The notes under the pieces are model-generated. The model was not told the DNA's origin. It ran no database searches and saw nothing but the letters and a program-made list of their open reading frames with translations. The position numbers and the translations under genes were made by a program. Below, one piece after another: positions 1 through 8,057 of a stretch of 16,760 bases of DNA (position 1 is the first letter of the stretch; every line of letters begins with the position of its first letter). The stretch is from Oscillospiraceae bacterium. Its GTDB lineage: Bacteria > Bacillota > Clostridia > Oscillospirales > Oscillospiraceae. The DNA lies in contig CACXCV010000095.1 of assembly GCA_902766215.1 (NCBI GenBank), forward strand, positions 1 through 16,760, in the 5' to 3' direction.

Positions 1-600
1 ATGGACCTGAAGAACGACGGCCTGACGCTGGAAATCATCGAGAACGCGCTGGAAATCTGCCGCAAGGCCCGCCTGGAGATCCTTGACGAGATTATGCTCA
101 AGGCAATCCCGGCTCCGCGGCCCGAGGTCAGCCCCTATGCGCCTAAGATGATTACCCTGCACATCGACCCGGACAAGATCCGCGAGGTCATCGGCTCCGG
201 CGGCAAGACCATTCAGAAGATCTGCGCCGACACCGGCGCCAAGATCGACATCGAGGACGACGGCACCGTGTTCATCAGCGCGGTGGACTCGATGGCCTGC
301 GACGCGGCAAAGCAGATGATCGATGACATCTGCTTTGTTCCCGAGGTGGGCAAGCTCTACTTTGGCAAGGTTGTCCGCATTATTCCGATCGGCGCGTTTG
401 TCGAGCTGGCTCCCGGCAAGGACGGCATGATTCACATCTCCAAGGTGGAGAACCGCCGCATTGACAAGATTGAGGACGTGCTCAACATTGGCGACATGAC
501 CTGGGTCAAGGTTACCGACATCGACGAAAAGGGCCGTGTGAACCTCTCGCGCAAAGATGCGCTGAAGGAGCTGGCCGAAAAGGGTGAGCTGGTGAAATAA
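1..600 (+). CDS. pnp: Polynucleotide phosphorylase, C-terminal part (partial)
   Basis: PNPase degrades RNA 3' to 5' by phosphorolysis in the cytoplasm, releasing nucleoside diphosphates. Only the last 199 codons are present; the window opens inside the gene, at a residue that in full-length PNPases lies in the 'FQMDIK-DG' stretch near the end of the second RNase PH core, so the ATG at position 1 is not the true start. Visible in order: the helical end of the core (about residues 1-40), a KH domain (about 50-110) with its GSGG loop at 65-68, and an S1 RNA-binding domain (about 117-186) starting VGKLYFGKVV. Both catalytic RNase PH cores lie mostly outside the window. The gene ends with TAA and is followed 26 bases later by a strong hairpin terminator. 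Identification is firm; nothing looks broken. Confidence 0.97.
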   Translation: MDLKNDGLTLEIIENALEICRKARLEILDEIMLKAIPAPRPEVSPYAPKMITLHIDPDKIREVIGSGGKTIQKICADTGAKIDIEDDGTVFISAVDSMACDAAKQMIDDICFVPEVGKLYFGKVVRIIPIGAFVELAPGKDGMIHISKVENRRIDKIEDVLNIGDMTWVKVTDIDEKGRVNLSRKDALKELAEKGELVK

Positions 601-626
601 GCCAACCGGACAAATCAATCAAACCA

Positions 627-664
627 CAGGCCCGCTGCCATTTGGCAGCGGGCCTGTTTGTTTT
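627..664 (+). terminator. Rho-independent terminator of pnp
   Basis: A 13-bp perfect stem (627-639 with 644-656) with a 4-base loop ATTT, followed by TTTGTTTT. It sits just after the pnp stop codon. The inner core (CCCGCTGCC / GGCAGCGGG) is the same as in the terminator at 13673-13712. Confidence 0.93.
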
Positions 665-735
665 GCTGTCTGCGGGTGCAGGAGCCGTGCAGAGAACTTT
701 TTCATGCTGCACAGATGGGAAACGAAGCCCCGCCC

Positions 736-782
736 AGACAAAAACCGGGCGGAGAGAAGCCAAACAGCTTCTCTCCGCCCGG
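736..782 (-). terminator. Rho-independent terminator of the SLH protein gene
   Basis: A 16-bp perfect stem (745-760 with 767-782), loop of 6 bases. Read on the minus strand it is followed by TTTTTGTCT. It lies 15 bases beyond the stop codon of the minus-strand SLH gene, opposite the pnp terminator, so the two convergent units each have their own stop signal. Confidence 0.93.
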
Positions 783-797
783 CGCGCCGAGTCGGGG

Positions 798-3700
798 TTA
801 TTGATACTTGAACTGCATCAGCATGCAGATGATCTTGGCCGCTGCGGCGCGGGTGGTGGTGCCGGTGGGGTCAAAGTGGCCCGCGCCGTCGCCCTGGATG
901 ATGCCGGCGCGCTGCATGGCCACCACAGCGCTGAGGTTATTGGCGCTGATCTGTGCCTGATCCAGGAAGGTCTCGGCGGCGTAAGTGGTGGGCAGCATAA
1001 TGTTGGCTGCGCCGCTCAGGCTGGCGCGGTAGGCATACAGCGCCATGGTCTGGCGGTCGATGGCCTTGTTGGGCTGGAAGCTGGCGCCGTCGTCTACAAT
1101 GCCGGCCTTGACGGCGGAGGCGATGTAGCCATAGGCCCAGCTGGCGCTGCCGCTCACGTCGGTGAACGAGCAGGACGCACTGGCGTCATACAGGCCCAGT
1201 GAGCCGACCAGCATCTTGATGAACTCCGCCCGGGTGACCGAGGTGCTGGGGGAGAACAGTCCGCCGCCAACGCCCTGCACCACGTCGCGCGCGGCCAGGT
1301 TGTAAACATAGTCGGTGGCCCAGGAGACGTTGGCAGCGCTCAGGTCAGAAAAACTCATGCCGCTGTCGGCGCCGCGATAGTAGGGCGTGCAGACATAGCC
1401 GGAGCTGCAGTAGGCGCTCACGGTGTAGTCGCTGGCGCTGTAGCGGCTGGAGAGCGCGGGGGCAAAGCCGCCGCCGCTCTGCTGGCACATCATGACCACC
1501 GTGGAGGCCTTGGAGGTAATCTTGCCATAGGGCAGGGTCAGCGTGGCGTTAGCCACATTGACCTTGGTGTTGCCCACGTAGAAGGTAACGCGCCGGGCCA
1601 GGCCGCCGTTATAGCTGCTGTTGGGCATGTTGGTCTTGTCGGCAGCGGTCATGGAATACTTCTCCAGCGTGACGGAGAAGTCGGCCGTGGTCATGGTATA
1701 CAGCGAGGAAACCGAGACCACGGGAATGGCCAGCTTGCACACGTTGGTGATGGAGCTGCCGCTGGTGTTCTGCCCGGCGTCGGTGGCCACAATGCGGATG
1801 GTGGAGAAGACCGACGATTTGCTCAGGTCCGTGAACAGGGCGGAGTCCAGCGTGATGGTGCGGCTGGACAGCGAGCTGCCCTTCACATCGGCGGCCAGCT
1901 CGAGCACGCCGCCGGTAAAGCCGGCTGCGGCGGCCAGATCGGTCAGGTCGCCGGCCGTCAGCGAGGCCGTGGTGCCATGGGTGATCGTGTCCTCAGTCAG
2001 GTCGGTAAACTCCACGCGGACGGTCTTGGCAGCCTTGCTGACAGAATAGGTGTAGCTGCTGCTGCTCTTGGGCGCCGAGCCGTAGAAGTCGATATAAGCG
2101 GTGACAGAGCCGGAGGTGATGGTCTGGCCGCGGTAATCCCGGCCGCAGAAGGCAAAGCTGGTATAGTCGGCCGTTGCCTTGGTATCTCTGCTGTAGTGCA
2201 GCTCACCGCTGGCGATTTCGTCCAGGGTGATGACGTCACCCTTGCGCAGCGTCTGCGTGTTGCGGCCGCTGTAGAGCGTCAGTGCGCCGGTCTCGGGCAG
2301 GGACAGCAGCTCAATGCTGCCGTCCTTGGCCGCGTTGCGGCTGCTGTGATAGTCCTCCAGCGGACGGTTGGCCTTGGGGTCGTCCAGGTCGGCCAGGGTG
2401 AAGGTATAGTCCTCCTTGCCGTTCATCCAGACCACCACCGCGTCGGCGCCGTAGTCAGAGGAGACGCCGGTACGCACGGCTGTGCGGTCGATGTACATGT
2501 CGTCGCGGGCAATCTTGTTGTCGCTGGCGCTGAAGAGGATAAACTCGAACACGTCGGGCGTGCTGGCCGAAACCGAGTCGGGCTCGTATTTCAGCAGGCC
2601 CTGGCGGACGCTGTCCAGCGGGACGTCGTCGCCCACAGCCAGCTTCTGATCCTCCAGATACAGCGTGCCGGCAAAGGGAATGGTCATCAGCGTGATGTAG
2701 CCGTCGTTGCGGCTGCTGGTGCTGGTATAGCTGGCGGCGGTATATTTGCCGTCGGGATCGTCAAAGTCGGACAGGCGGAACACGCGGCTGCCGCGGGCGT
2801 CGGTCTTTACCACATAGCCGTGGCCGGCAGTGCTGAAGAGGGAGATGTCCACATTCAGCGTGCCGGTATAGACGCCGTTCTGGTTGGCGGTGTAGACCAC
2901 ATAGCTCAGCGTGTCAAACTGGGCGGTGTCATAATCCGTCTCGCTGTCAAGGGTGTAATACAGCTTGCCGGCGCGGACGTCCGAGAGCTTGATCCAGGTG
3001 GAGGTGCGGATGTCGCCGTCCAGATAGCGCACGTAGCCATAATCCGGCAGGCTGGTAATGCGCAGATAGGTAAAGTCGTCCACGTTGTAGGTGCGGGTGG
3101 AATAGTCAAAGTCGTCCAGCGTGAAGACATAGGTGCCGTCGCGGGTCAGCGAGACCTGCACGTCGGCGTTGGAGGCCAGGCCGCTGGGGTTGGTCTTTGA
3201 CAGGTCGATGTACATGGTGGACTGGGGGATCAGCGTCACGTTGGAGCTGGAATAGGCGGTAAATTCAAAGCTGTCGTCGGTCACGGCGCCGTCGCGGGGC
3301 GCACGGTAGGACAGCTTGTTGGTGCGCACCTCGCGCAGAGAGATCCGCGCGCCGCGCACGACGGCCGTGTTGTCCAGATACAGCGTGCCATGGGAGGGCA
3401 CCTCGTTGATGACGATGGTGCCGTCGTTATAGCTGCCGGTCAGCCCATAGGCGCCGGAAGGATCAAAGTCCTTCAGCGACAGCAGATACACGCTGTCCGT
3501 CTCGGCGGAGAAGCCAAACTCCTCGTTGGAATAGGTCAGCTGCAGCAGCTTGGTATAGCTTTCGTTCCGATAGGCCTCGGCGTCGGCATAGAGCGCGATA
3601 TAGACGCTCTGGCCGGCGTAGAGCCGATAGGTGGAATCCTCGTCGATGTACTGATAGCGGCCGTTGGCAGCCTTTTCATAGAAGTCAAAGCTGCGGTAAT

Positions 3701-3899
3701 AGTCGCTGTGGGGCGTAATGCTGATTTCGTCCAGATAGACATAGGCTGCGCTGCCAAACACGGTGCAGCTGTCGCTTTCCACGCGCTTGCCGTTGATCAC
3801 GGCATAATAGCTGGCGGCCGAGGCAGCCATGGGCAGCGCCGAGAACAGCGTCATGAGAGCCAGCAGCAGCGCAAGGGCGCGGATTGACTTGGTTTTCAT
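798..3899 (-). CDS. Secreted cadherin-like repeat protein with three C-terminal SLH domains
   Basis: A 1033-residue predicted surface protein. Residues 1-28 are a signal peptide (positive MKTKSIR, hydrophobic core, ASA cleavage site). Four repeats of roughly 115-125 residues lie at about 137-232, 254-352, 370-472 and 495-606. Each follows the pattern F-x-L-x-D-F/L-D, then DG-x-I-x-L-x-x-L/I/V-P-x-x-G-x-L-Y-L, then G-x-x-I-x-L-x-x-V-x-x-G-x-L-x-Y, resembling the CSPG4/Fras1-type cadherin-like fold. Residues 607-847 are Ser/Thr-rich beta-type sequence I do not recognise. Three SLH domains fill 848-1033 (for example FSDLS...WA, FSPSTSVTRAEF), which in other bacteria bind pyruvylated secondary wall polymer. 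The start is set by GGGAGGT (3908-3914), 8 bases before the ATG. Ligand and role are unknown; adhesion or S-layer association is inference. Confidence 0.9.
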   Translation of the reverse strand: MKTKSIRALALLLALMTLFSALPMAASAASYYAVINGKRVESDSCTVFGSAAYVYLDEISITPHSDYYRSFDFYEKAANGRYQYIDEDSTYRLYAGQSVYIALYADAEAYRNESYTKLLQLTYSNEEFGFSAETDSVYLLSLKDFDPSGAYGLTGSYNDGTIVINEVPSHGTLYLDNTAVVRGARISLREVRTNKLSYRAPRDGAVTDDSFEFTAYSSSNVTLIPQSTMYIDLSKTNPSGLASNADVQVSLTRDGTYVFTLDDFDYSTRTYNVDDFTYLRITSLPDYGYVRYLDGDIRTSTWIKLSDVRAGKLYYTLDSETDYDTAQFDTLSYVVYTANQNGVYTGTLNVDISLFSTAGHGYVVKTDARGSRVFRLSDFDDPDGKYTAASYTSTSSRNDGYITLMTIPFAGTLYLEDQKLAVGDDVPLDSVRQGLLKYEPDSVSASTPDVFEFILFSASDNKIARDDMYIDRTAVRTGVSSDYGADAVVVWMNGKEDYTFTLADLDDPKANRPLEDYHSSRNAAKDGSIELLSLPETGALTLYSGRNTQTLRKGDVITLDEIASGELHYSRDTKATADYTSFAFCGRDYRGQTITSGSVTAYIDFYGSAPKSSSSYTYSVSKAAKTVRVEFTDLTEDTITHGTTASLTAGDLTDLAAAAGFTGGVLELAADVKGSSLSSRTITLDSALFTDLSKSSVFSTIRIVATDAGQNTSGSSITNVCKLAIPVVSVSSLYTMTTADFSVTLEKYSMTAADKTNMPNSSYNGGLARRVTFYVGNTKVNVANATLTLPYGKITSKASTVVMMCQQSGGGFAPALSSRYSASDYTVSAYCSSGYVCTPYYRGADSGMSFSDLSAANVSWATDYVYNLAARDVVQGVGGGLFSPSTSVTRAEFIKMLVGSLGLYDASASCSFTDVSGSASWAYGYIASAVKAGIVDDGASFQPNKAIDRQTMALYAYRASLSGAANIMLPTTYAAETFLDQAQISANNLSAVVAMQRAGIIQGDGAGHFDPTGTTTRAAAAKIICMLMQFKYQ

Positions 3900-3916
3900 G
3901 CAATCGTACCTCCCGC

Positions 3917-3942
3917 AAAAATTGTTGTCCGCCGCAGCGGAC
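3917..3942 (-). promoter_or_regulatory. Small hairpin plus U-rich tract just before the SLH gene (possible terminator or attenuator)
   Basis: On the minus strand a 6-bp stem (3942-3937 with 3932-3927, loop TGCG) is followed by AACAATTTTT and then directly by the GGGAGGT ribosome binding site of the SLH gene. It may terminate the upstream ymdB operon or attenuate the SLH gene. The stem is short and the tract starts after AACAA, so strength is uncertain. I found no convincing promoter between 3943 and 4036. Confidence 0.4.
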
Positions 3943-3975
3943 GGTGGGTGAATGAATGTGCGTTTTATGAAGCAG

Positions 3976-4020
3976 CCGCCGCCCGCGCAGCCGGCTGCGG
4001 CTGCACCGGCAGAGCGGCGG
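3976..4020 (-). other. GC-rich imperfect stem-loop after the YhaN-like gene
   Basis: CCGCCGC (3976-3982) pairs with GCGGCGG (4014-4020), and GCAGCC (3987-3992) with GGCTGC (3999-4004). It begins 16 bases after the stop codon of the YhaN-like gene. There is no U-tract on the minus strand, so it may protect the 3' end or be a weak terminator rather than a canonical one. Confidence 0.35.
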
Positions 4021-4036
4021 ATTCATATCACAGAGA

Positions 4037-6157
4037 TTAGACGGTGGCCGGGTGCTTCTGGTTCCAGCGGACCTCGCGGCCCGAGCAGGAAAACAGCAGA
4101 ATCTGCCGCTTGGCGCTCAGCTCGCGCAGCAGCAGCATGGCCTCGCCCAGGCGCTCGTCGTCAAAGTTCAGCAGTGCGTCGTCCAGCAGCAGGGGGGCCT
4201 GCGGCGGCAGCACGGCCTGACAGATGGCCAGGCGCAGCGCCAGATAGAGCTGGTCGGCCGTGCCGGTGCTCAGCAGGGTCAGCCGGCGGTCCACGCTGCC
4301 CTCGGCCGGGCGTGCGGAGATGTTCAGGCTGCGGTCCACCACCACCTGATCATATTTGCCGCCGGTCAGCCGGCGGATATAGCGCGAGGCCGGCTCGGTC
4401 AGCTGCGGGAAGATGCGGCCCTGCAGCTCGGCCGCGGCGGCGTCCATGGCCTGCTGCGCCAGATCCAGCGCGGCCAGCTCGTCCTGCAGCGCGGCAATCT
4501 GCTGCTGCGTCTGCTCCAGCTGCTGCTGCAGCTGGGCGGCAGTGCCCAGGCCGGCCGTGCGGCCCTGCTCCATGGACACGCTGCTGCGCAGCTGGTTGAT
4601 GCGGCTGTCCAGCTGCGCCATCTGCGCCTCCAGATCAGCCAGCGCCGCGCCGTCGCCCTCGCTGGGGGCCGAGGCGGCCAGCCGCTCGTACACGGCCTTG
4701 GCCTGCCGGGCTTCGTCCTCGGCCCGGTCGAGCTTGATGCGGCGCAGGCGTGCGGCCTGCAGGGTGTCGCGGCAGCCGCGGATCGAGTCGGAGCGTCCCA
4801 GGGGCGCCACGGCCTTGCGGATGGCGGTCACCCGGCGGGTCAGCTCCAGGCGGCTGGCCTGATAGCCCATATCGGCGCTGCGGCTCTGCTGGGCGGCATA
4901 GCGCTGCACGGCGTCATAGATGCCGGCCTCGTCCTCGGCGCCATAGGCGGCGAGGATGGCCTCGGCCTGCGCGCCGGCGCCGTTGCGGCTGCTCAGGTGC
5001 TGGAGCACCAGGAAGACCACGCCAAAGAGAATCAGCAGCCCGCTGACCAGATAGGAAAAGGCAACGCGCAGCACCAGCAGCGACACAATTGCCAGCAGAA
5101 AAGCGGCCACGGACCAGAGCGGCGCCAACTTTTCGCGGGTCGCCCTGCTGTGCAGGCGGTGATAGCGCTGAGCGTCGGCCTCGGCCTTTTCAGCCATCTG
5201 CTCCTGGCTCAGCCCGTCGAAAACAGCCAGACGCACACCGCCGGATGGGCTGCTGTGCGGCTGCGAGGCCAGCGCCTGCGCGTCGCGCTCGATGGTGGCC
5301 AGGTTCTGCAGCAGCTGGTCGATTTCGTTCAGCGGCGGCAGCACCTGCTCGCGCAGGGCGGAGGCTGCCTTTTCAGCCCGCTGGGATTCTACCAGTGCGT
5401 CGGCAATGTGCTGCTCCATCCCGGCCGAGCCGTTGGCGCTGAGCAGCTTGATCTGCCCGGCCAGCTCGCTGCGCTGGGCCGTCAGTTCCTCCAGCTCGGC
5501 GCTGCCGGCGGCGGCAGTTTCCCCGGCGGCGGAGACGGCGGCCAGCTGGGCCGCCAGCTCGTCCCGGCGGGCCATGGCCTCGGGCAGCGCGCCGGACTTG
5601 TGATATTGCCGCTGATTCTGCCAGTCCTTCAGCGTGCGGCTCACACGGCTGTAGGAGCTGCCGGCTTCGCCGGAGGTGACCAGGGCGCTGAGCTTCTGCT
5701 CCAGCTCGGGCGACTGGGTGACCTCCAGCGTGTTCTGGCGGATCAGGGCGCTGCGCTCGAACACGGCGCGGTCGACCCCCAGCAGCATCTGGCCGCAGTT
5801 GCTGCCGTTCATGCCGGCAACCGGCTCGCCGCTGTCCTGCCACACGGCCTGGAACTCGGCCATGGGGCCCTGCGGCCCACTGGCCCGGGCAATGCGCAGG
5901 GGGCGGTCCTGCCAGGTCAGCTCCATCACGCCCTGCATCGGCTCGCCGCTCCAGGGCTGATATTTCGTCTTGACGGGCACGCCGTTTTTGCTGGCGCGCT
6001 CGGCGGTGGGAACGCCATAGAGCATGGCGGTGATAAAGGCAATCCAGGTGGATTTGCCGGATTCGTTGGGCAGGGTGCGGATGTTCATGCCGGGCTTGAG
6101 CTGCATGGTTGCCCCGCGCAGCGTGCCGAAAGTGGCGGTCATGGTGCGGATGATCAT
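4037..6157 (-). CDS. YhaN-like SMC/ABC-type ATPase with membrane-spanning coiled coil
   Basis: A 706-residue P-loop ATPase of the Rad50/SbcC/YhaN type, probable partner of the upstream nuclease-like protein. The N-terminal half-site has the Walker A LPNESGKST (29-37) and a Q-loop glutamine near 141 (SALIRQ). Long coiled-coil arms cover about 195-340 and 400-580 (Gln/Ala/Leu-rich). Between them, where Rad50 would carry a zinc hook (no CxxC is present), lie two hydrophobic helices at about 345-363 and 366-386. The C-terminal half-site has the signature LSTGTADQ (629-636) and Walker B PLLLDD (655-660). Start choice: the ATG at 6157 has GGAAAGGAGG (6168-6177) about 10 bases upstream and overlaps the preceding stop codon as ATGA; a longer frame to 6253 has no such support. 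B. subtilis YhaN is larger, so the arms are shorter here. The first Walker A glycine is Leu, perhaps normal for this subfamily. Confidence 0.85.
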   Translation of the reverse strand: MIIRTMTATFGTLRGATMQLKPGMNIRTLPNESGKSTWIAFITAMLYGVPTAERASKNGVPVKTKYQPWSGEPMQGVMELTWQDRPLRIARASGPQGPMAEFQAVWQDSGEPVAGMNGSNCGQMLLGVDRAVFERSALIRQNTLEVTQSPELEQKLSALVTSGEAGSSYSRVSRTLKDWQNQRQYHKSGALPEAMARRDELAAQLAAVSAAGETAAAGSAELEELTAQRSELAGQIKLLSANGSAGMEQHIADALVESQRAEKAASALREQVLPPLNEIDQLLQNLATIERDAQALASQPHSSPSGGVRLAVFDGLSQEQMAEKAEADAQRYHRLHSRATREKLAPLWSVAAFLLAIVSLLVLRVAFSYLVSGLLILFGVVFLVLQHLSSRNGAGAQAEAILAAYGAEDEAGIYDAVQRYAAQQSRSADMGYQASRLELTRRVTAIRKAVAPLGRSDSIRGCRDTLQAARLRRIKLDRAEDEARQAKAVYERLAASAPSEGDGAALADLEAQMAQLDSRINQLRSSVSMEQGRTAGLGTAAQLQQQLEQTQQQIAALQDELAALDLAQQAMDAAAAELQGRIFPQLTEPASRYIRRLTGGKYDQVVVDRSLNISARPAEGSVDRRLTLLSTGTADQLYLALRLAICQAVLPPQAPLLLDDALLNFDDERLGEAMLLLRELSAKRQILLFSCSGREVRWNQKHPATV

Positions 6158-7233
6158 GCCTTGGGCGCCTCCTTTCCTTCCAGTGCGGCCAGGCCGAAGC
6201 GGGCGGCCAGCTCGCACTGCTGCCGGACCTTTTCGTCCGGCGCGCCTTCCCACTGGCTGTGCAGCCGCCGCAGGAACAGGCCGCGCAGCGTGTCCTCCTC
6301 CATGCCGGCCCAGAGGTCGGTCTGGCGGGTGGTCTCGTCCCGCAGGGTCAGCTGATAGACCTGGCCCTTCAGCGCAGCGGCCACGGCGCGCAGATCCAGC
6401 GGCTCTGAGGGGCCGGTGAGCGTCACGCGGAAGATGTCGCGCTGGGAGTTGGGCGGCAGCGCCGCGCGGATGGCGGCGGCCGGGTCGCTGCCGGCGGCGA
6501 CGCGGAGCGTTTCGTACCGGCGGGTGTGCAGCGGCACAAAGCGGAGCTTGACCGGCGCGCCATGGGCGGCCTCGCCCAGGATCACGCCCTTTTCGCCGGT
6601 TTCGTCAAAGCCGCGCCCGGCGGGGCAGCCCGGCCAGGCATAGGTGGTCTGGCCGGCGGTCCGCTGGCCAGAAAAGCTGTGGATGTGCCCCAGCGCCAGA
6701 TAGTCCAGCCCCGAGGCGGCAATCTGCGCCTGGGTGATGGGATTATAGGGGCTGCCGGGCTGCTCAGGGTCGCCGTGGAGCACCATCAGGTTGACCACGT
6801 GCCGGTCCAGCACGGCAAAGCCCTCCATCAGCGAGGGCGCGGTGTCGGCGGTAAAGGCCGCGCCGTAGACATCGCACTTGAGATCCTCAAACCGCAGGCG
6901 CGCCACCTCGCTGTCGTCAAACAGACTGACGTTGTCCGGCCAGGCCACGCCCTGATAGGGCCCGTTCGGCCCATAGGGGTCATGGTTGCCGGGGGCAAGC
7001 ACCACCTCGGCGCTGCAGGCGGCCAGCAGCCGCGCCAGCGACTTGGCCGCTTCGTTGGTTTCGCAGATGTCGCCGGCCAGCAGCAGCAGGTCGCACTGGC
7101 TGCTGTTGCACAGCTCGACCATCTCGGTGGCCGTTTCCAGCAGCTCGGCCTGCCGCTGTCTGGCCGCATTGGCCGGCAGCGTGGCAAAGGCGCTGCCCAG
7201 ATGCAGGTCTGCTGCATGCAGAAATTTAATCAT
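6154..7233 (-). CDS. YhaO/SbcD-like metallophosphoesterase (predicted DNA repair exonuclease)
   Basis: A 359-residue calcineurin-fold phosphoesterase of the Mre11/SbcD/YhaO type. All five metal-binding motifs are visible: D9-x-H11 (HAADLHLGS), G54-D55 (LLAGDICE), G82-N-H84-D (PGNHDP), H153 (VLHGD) and G182-H-x-H185 (LGHIHS). The stretch YAWPGCPAGRGFDETGEKGV (199-218) matches the strand that follows the catalytic core in this family. Known relatives act with an SMC-type ATPase as a Mn-dependent nuclease; here that partner is the next gene, overlapping by 4 bases (ATGA). Start: the ATG at 7233 begins MIKFLHAADLHLG, the canonical family start; it overlaps the end of ymdB by 8 bases and has AGAAAGGG about 9 bases upstream. 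The C-terminal capping region (about 230-359) is less conserved. Catalytic function is inferred from motifs. Confidence 0.9.
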   Translation of the reverse strand: MIKFLHAADLHLGSAFATLPANAARQRQAELLETATEMVELCNSSQCDLLLLAGDICETNEAAKSLARLLAACSAEVVLAPGNHDPYGPNGPYQGVAWPDNVSLFDDSEVARLRFEDLKCDVYGAAFTADTAPSLMEGFAVLDRHVVNLMVLHGDPEQPGSPYNPITQAQIAASGLDYLALGHIHSFSGQRTAGQTTYAWPGCPAGRGFDETGEKGVILGEAAHGAPVKLRFVPLHTRRYETLRVAAGSDPAAAIRAALPPNSQRDIFRVTLTGPSEPLDLRAVAAALKGQVYQLTLRDETTRQTDLWAGMEEDTLRGLFLRRLHSQWEGAPDEKVRQQCELAARFGLAALEGKEAPKA

Positions 7234-8002
7234 GGATTGACACCCTTTCTGCGCTGACACAGAGCCCTGTCTGCGCATTAATTGTGAACACCGCGCCCTC
7301 CAGCTTGTTGGGGCCGGGGGCCGGTTCATAGCGGGCGGGCACGCCGCCGCGGAATTTGTTGATGGACAGCGCCGGCTGAATGCCCAGCACGGACTGCATT
7401 GGCCCGGTCATGCCCAGGTCGGTTTGGTATCCCGTTCCATGGGGCAGAATCTGCGTGTCGGCGGTGGGAACGTGCGTGTGCGTCCCCCACAGGGCGGACA
7501 CGCGCCCGTCGAGAAAATAGCCCATGGCCAGCTTTTCCGCTGTGGCCTCTGCGTGGAAGTCCACCAGGATCAGCCGGGTCTTTACCTGACGCAGAATGCG
7601 CTCAACGACGGCAAAGGGGTTGTCGGGCGTATAGTCCATGGAGCAGCGGCCGATGAGGTTGATCACCGCCACCGGACCGGCGGGCGTGTCGAACTCTGCC
7701 CAGCCGCGGCCCGGCGTGTGGGGGGCAAAGTTGGCCGGGCGCAGAATCTGCGCTTCCCCGTCCAGATAAGGGACGATCTCCCGGCGGGACCAGGTGTGGT
7801 TGCCCAGGGTGATCACATCGGCTCCGGCGCGCAGCAGCGTGTCGGCCTGCTCGGGCCGGATGCCCAGGTTGGCCGCGTTTTCACCGTTGACCACCACCAG
7901 GTCGGCGCCGTATTGCCGGCGCAGCGTGCGCAGATGCGCCTTGCAGAAGGCAAGGCCCGAGGCGGCGACAATATCGCCCACGGCAAGAATTGTCAGGTTC
8001 AT
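7226..8002 (-). CDS. ymdB: YmdB-family metallophosphoesterase (2',3'-cyclic nucleotide phosphodiesterase)
   Basis: A 258-residue protein matching the YmdB family over its full length. In B. subtilis, YmdB hydrolyses 2',3'-cyclic nucleotides and influences RNA turnover, biofilm and motility decisions. Metal-site residues visible: D10 (AVGDIV), N39-G-E41-N42, G67-N68-H69 (LGNHTW), H150 (VDFHAEAT) and H175-T-H177 (GTHTHVPTAD), plus the LGMTGP motif near 196-201. No signal peptide; cytoplasmic. The ribosome binding site GGAGG (8007-8011) lies 4 bases upstream of the ATG. It is the first gene of an overlapping operon (ymdB, YhaO-like, YhaN-like). In Bacillus ymdB follows rny (RNase Y) instead, so this neighbourhood is different. 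Family assignment is firm; the physiological role here is inference. Confidence 0.93.
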   Translation of the reverse strand: MNLTILAVGDIVAASGLAFCKAHLRTLRRQYGADLVVVNGENAANLGIRPEQADTLLRAGADVITLGNHTWSRREIVPYLDGEAQILRPANFAPHTPGRGWAEFDTPAGPVAVINLIGRCSMDYTPDNPFAVVERILRQVKTRLILVDFHAEATAEKLAMGYFLDGRVSALWGTHTHVPTADTQILPHGTGYQTDLGMTGPMQSVLGIQPALSINKFRGGVPARYEPAPGPNKLEGAVFTINAQTGLCVSAERVSIHD

Positions 8003-8057
8003 AGGTCCTCCGCCTGCAAAAGCAGGGCTTGAAAATGTGAAACTTTTTCAATTTCTC

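Noticed and set aside
1977..3200. A 407-codon plus-strand frame inside the SLH gene
   Set aside because: Shadow of the repeat-rich surface protein; Val/Gly/Ala-rich, no domain, no promoter.
4052..6355. A 767-codon plus-strand open frame opposite the YhaN-like and YhaO-like genes
   Set aside because: It is antisense to well-motifed genes, has low-complexity Gly/Ala/Gln/Leu-rich composition and no ribosome binding site; it is a product of GC-rich codon bias.
4037..7233. A dedicated anti-phage system from the nuclease/ATPase pair
   Set aside because: The pair matches the housekeeping-type YhaO/YhaN group, lies among core genes and has no toxin-like or effector partner; defence cannot be claimed from this window.
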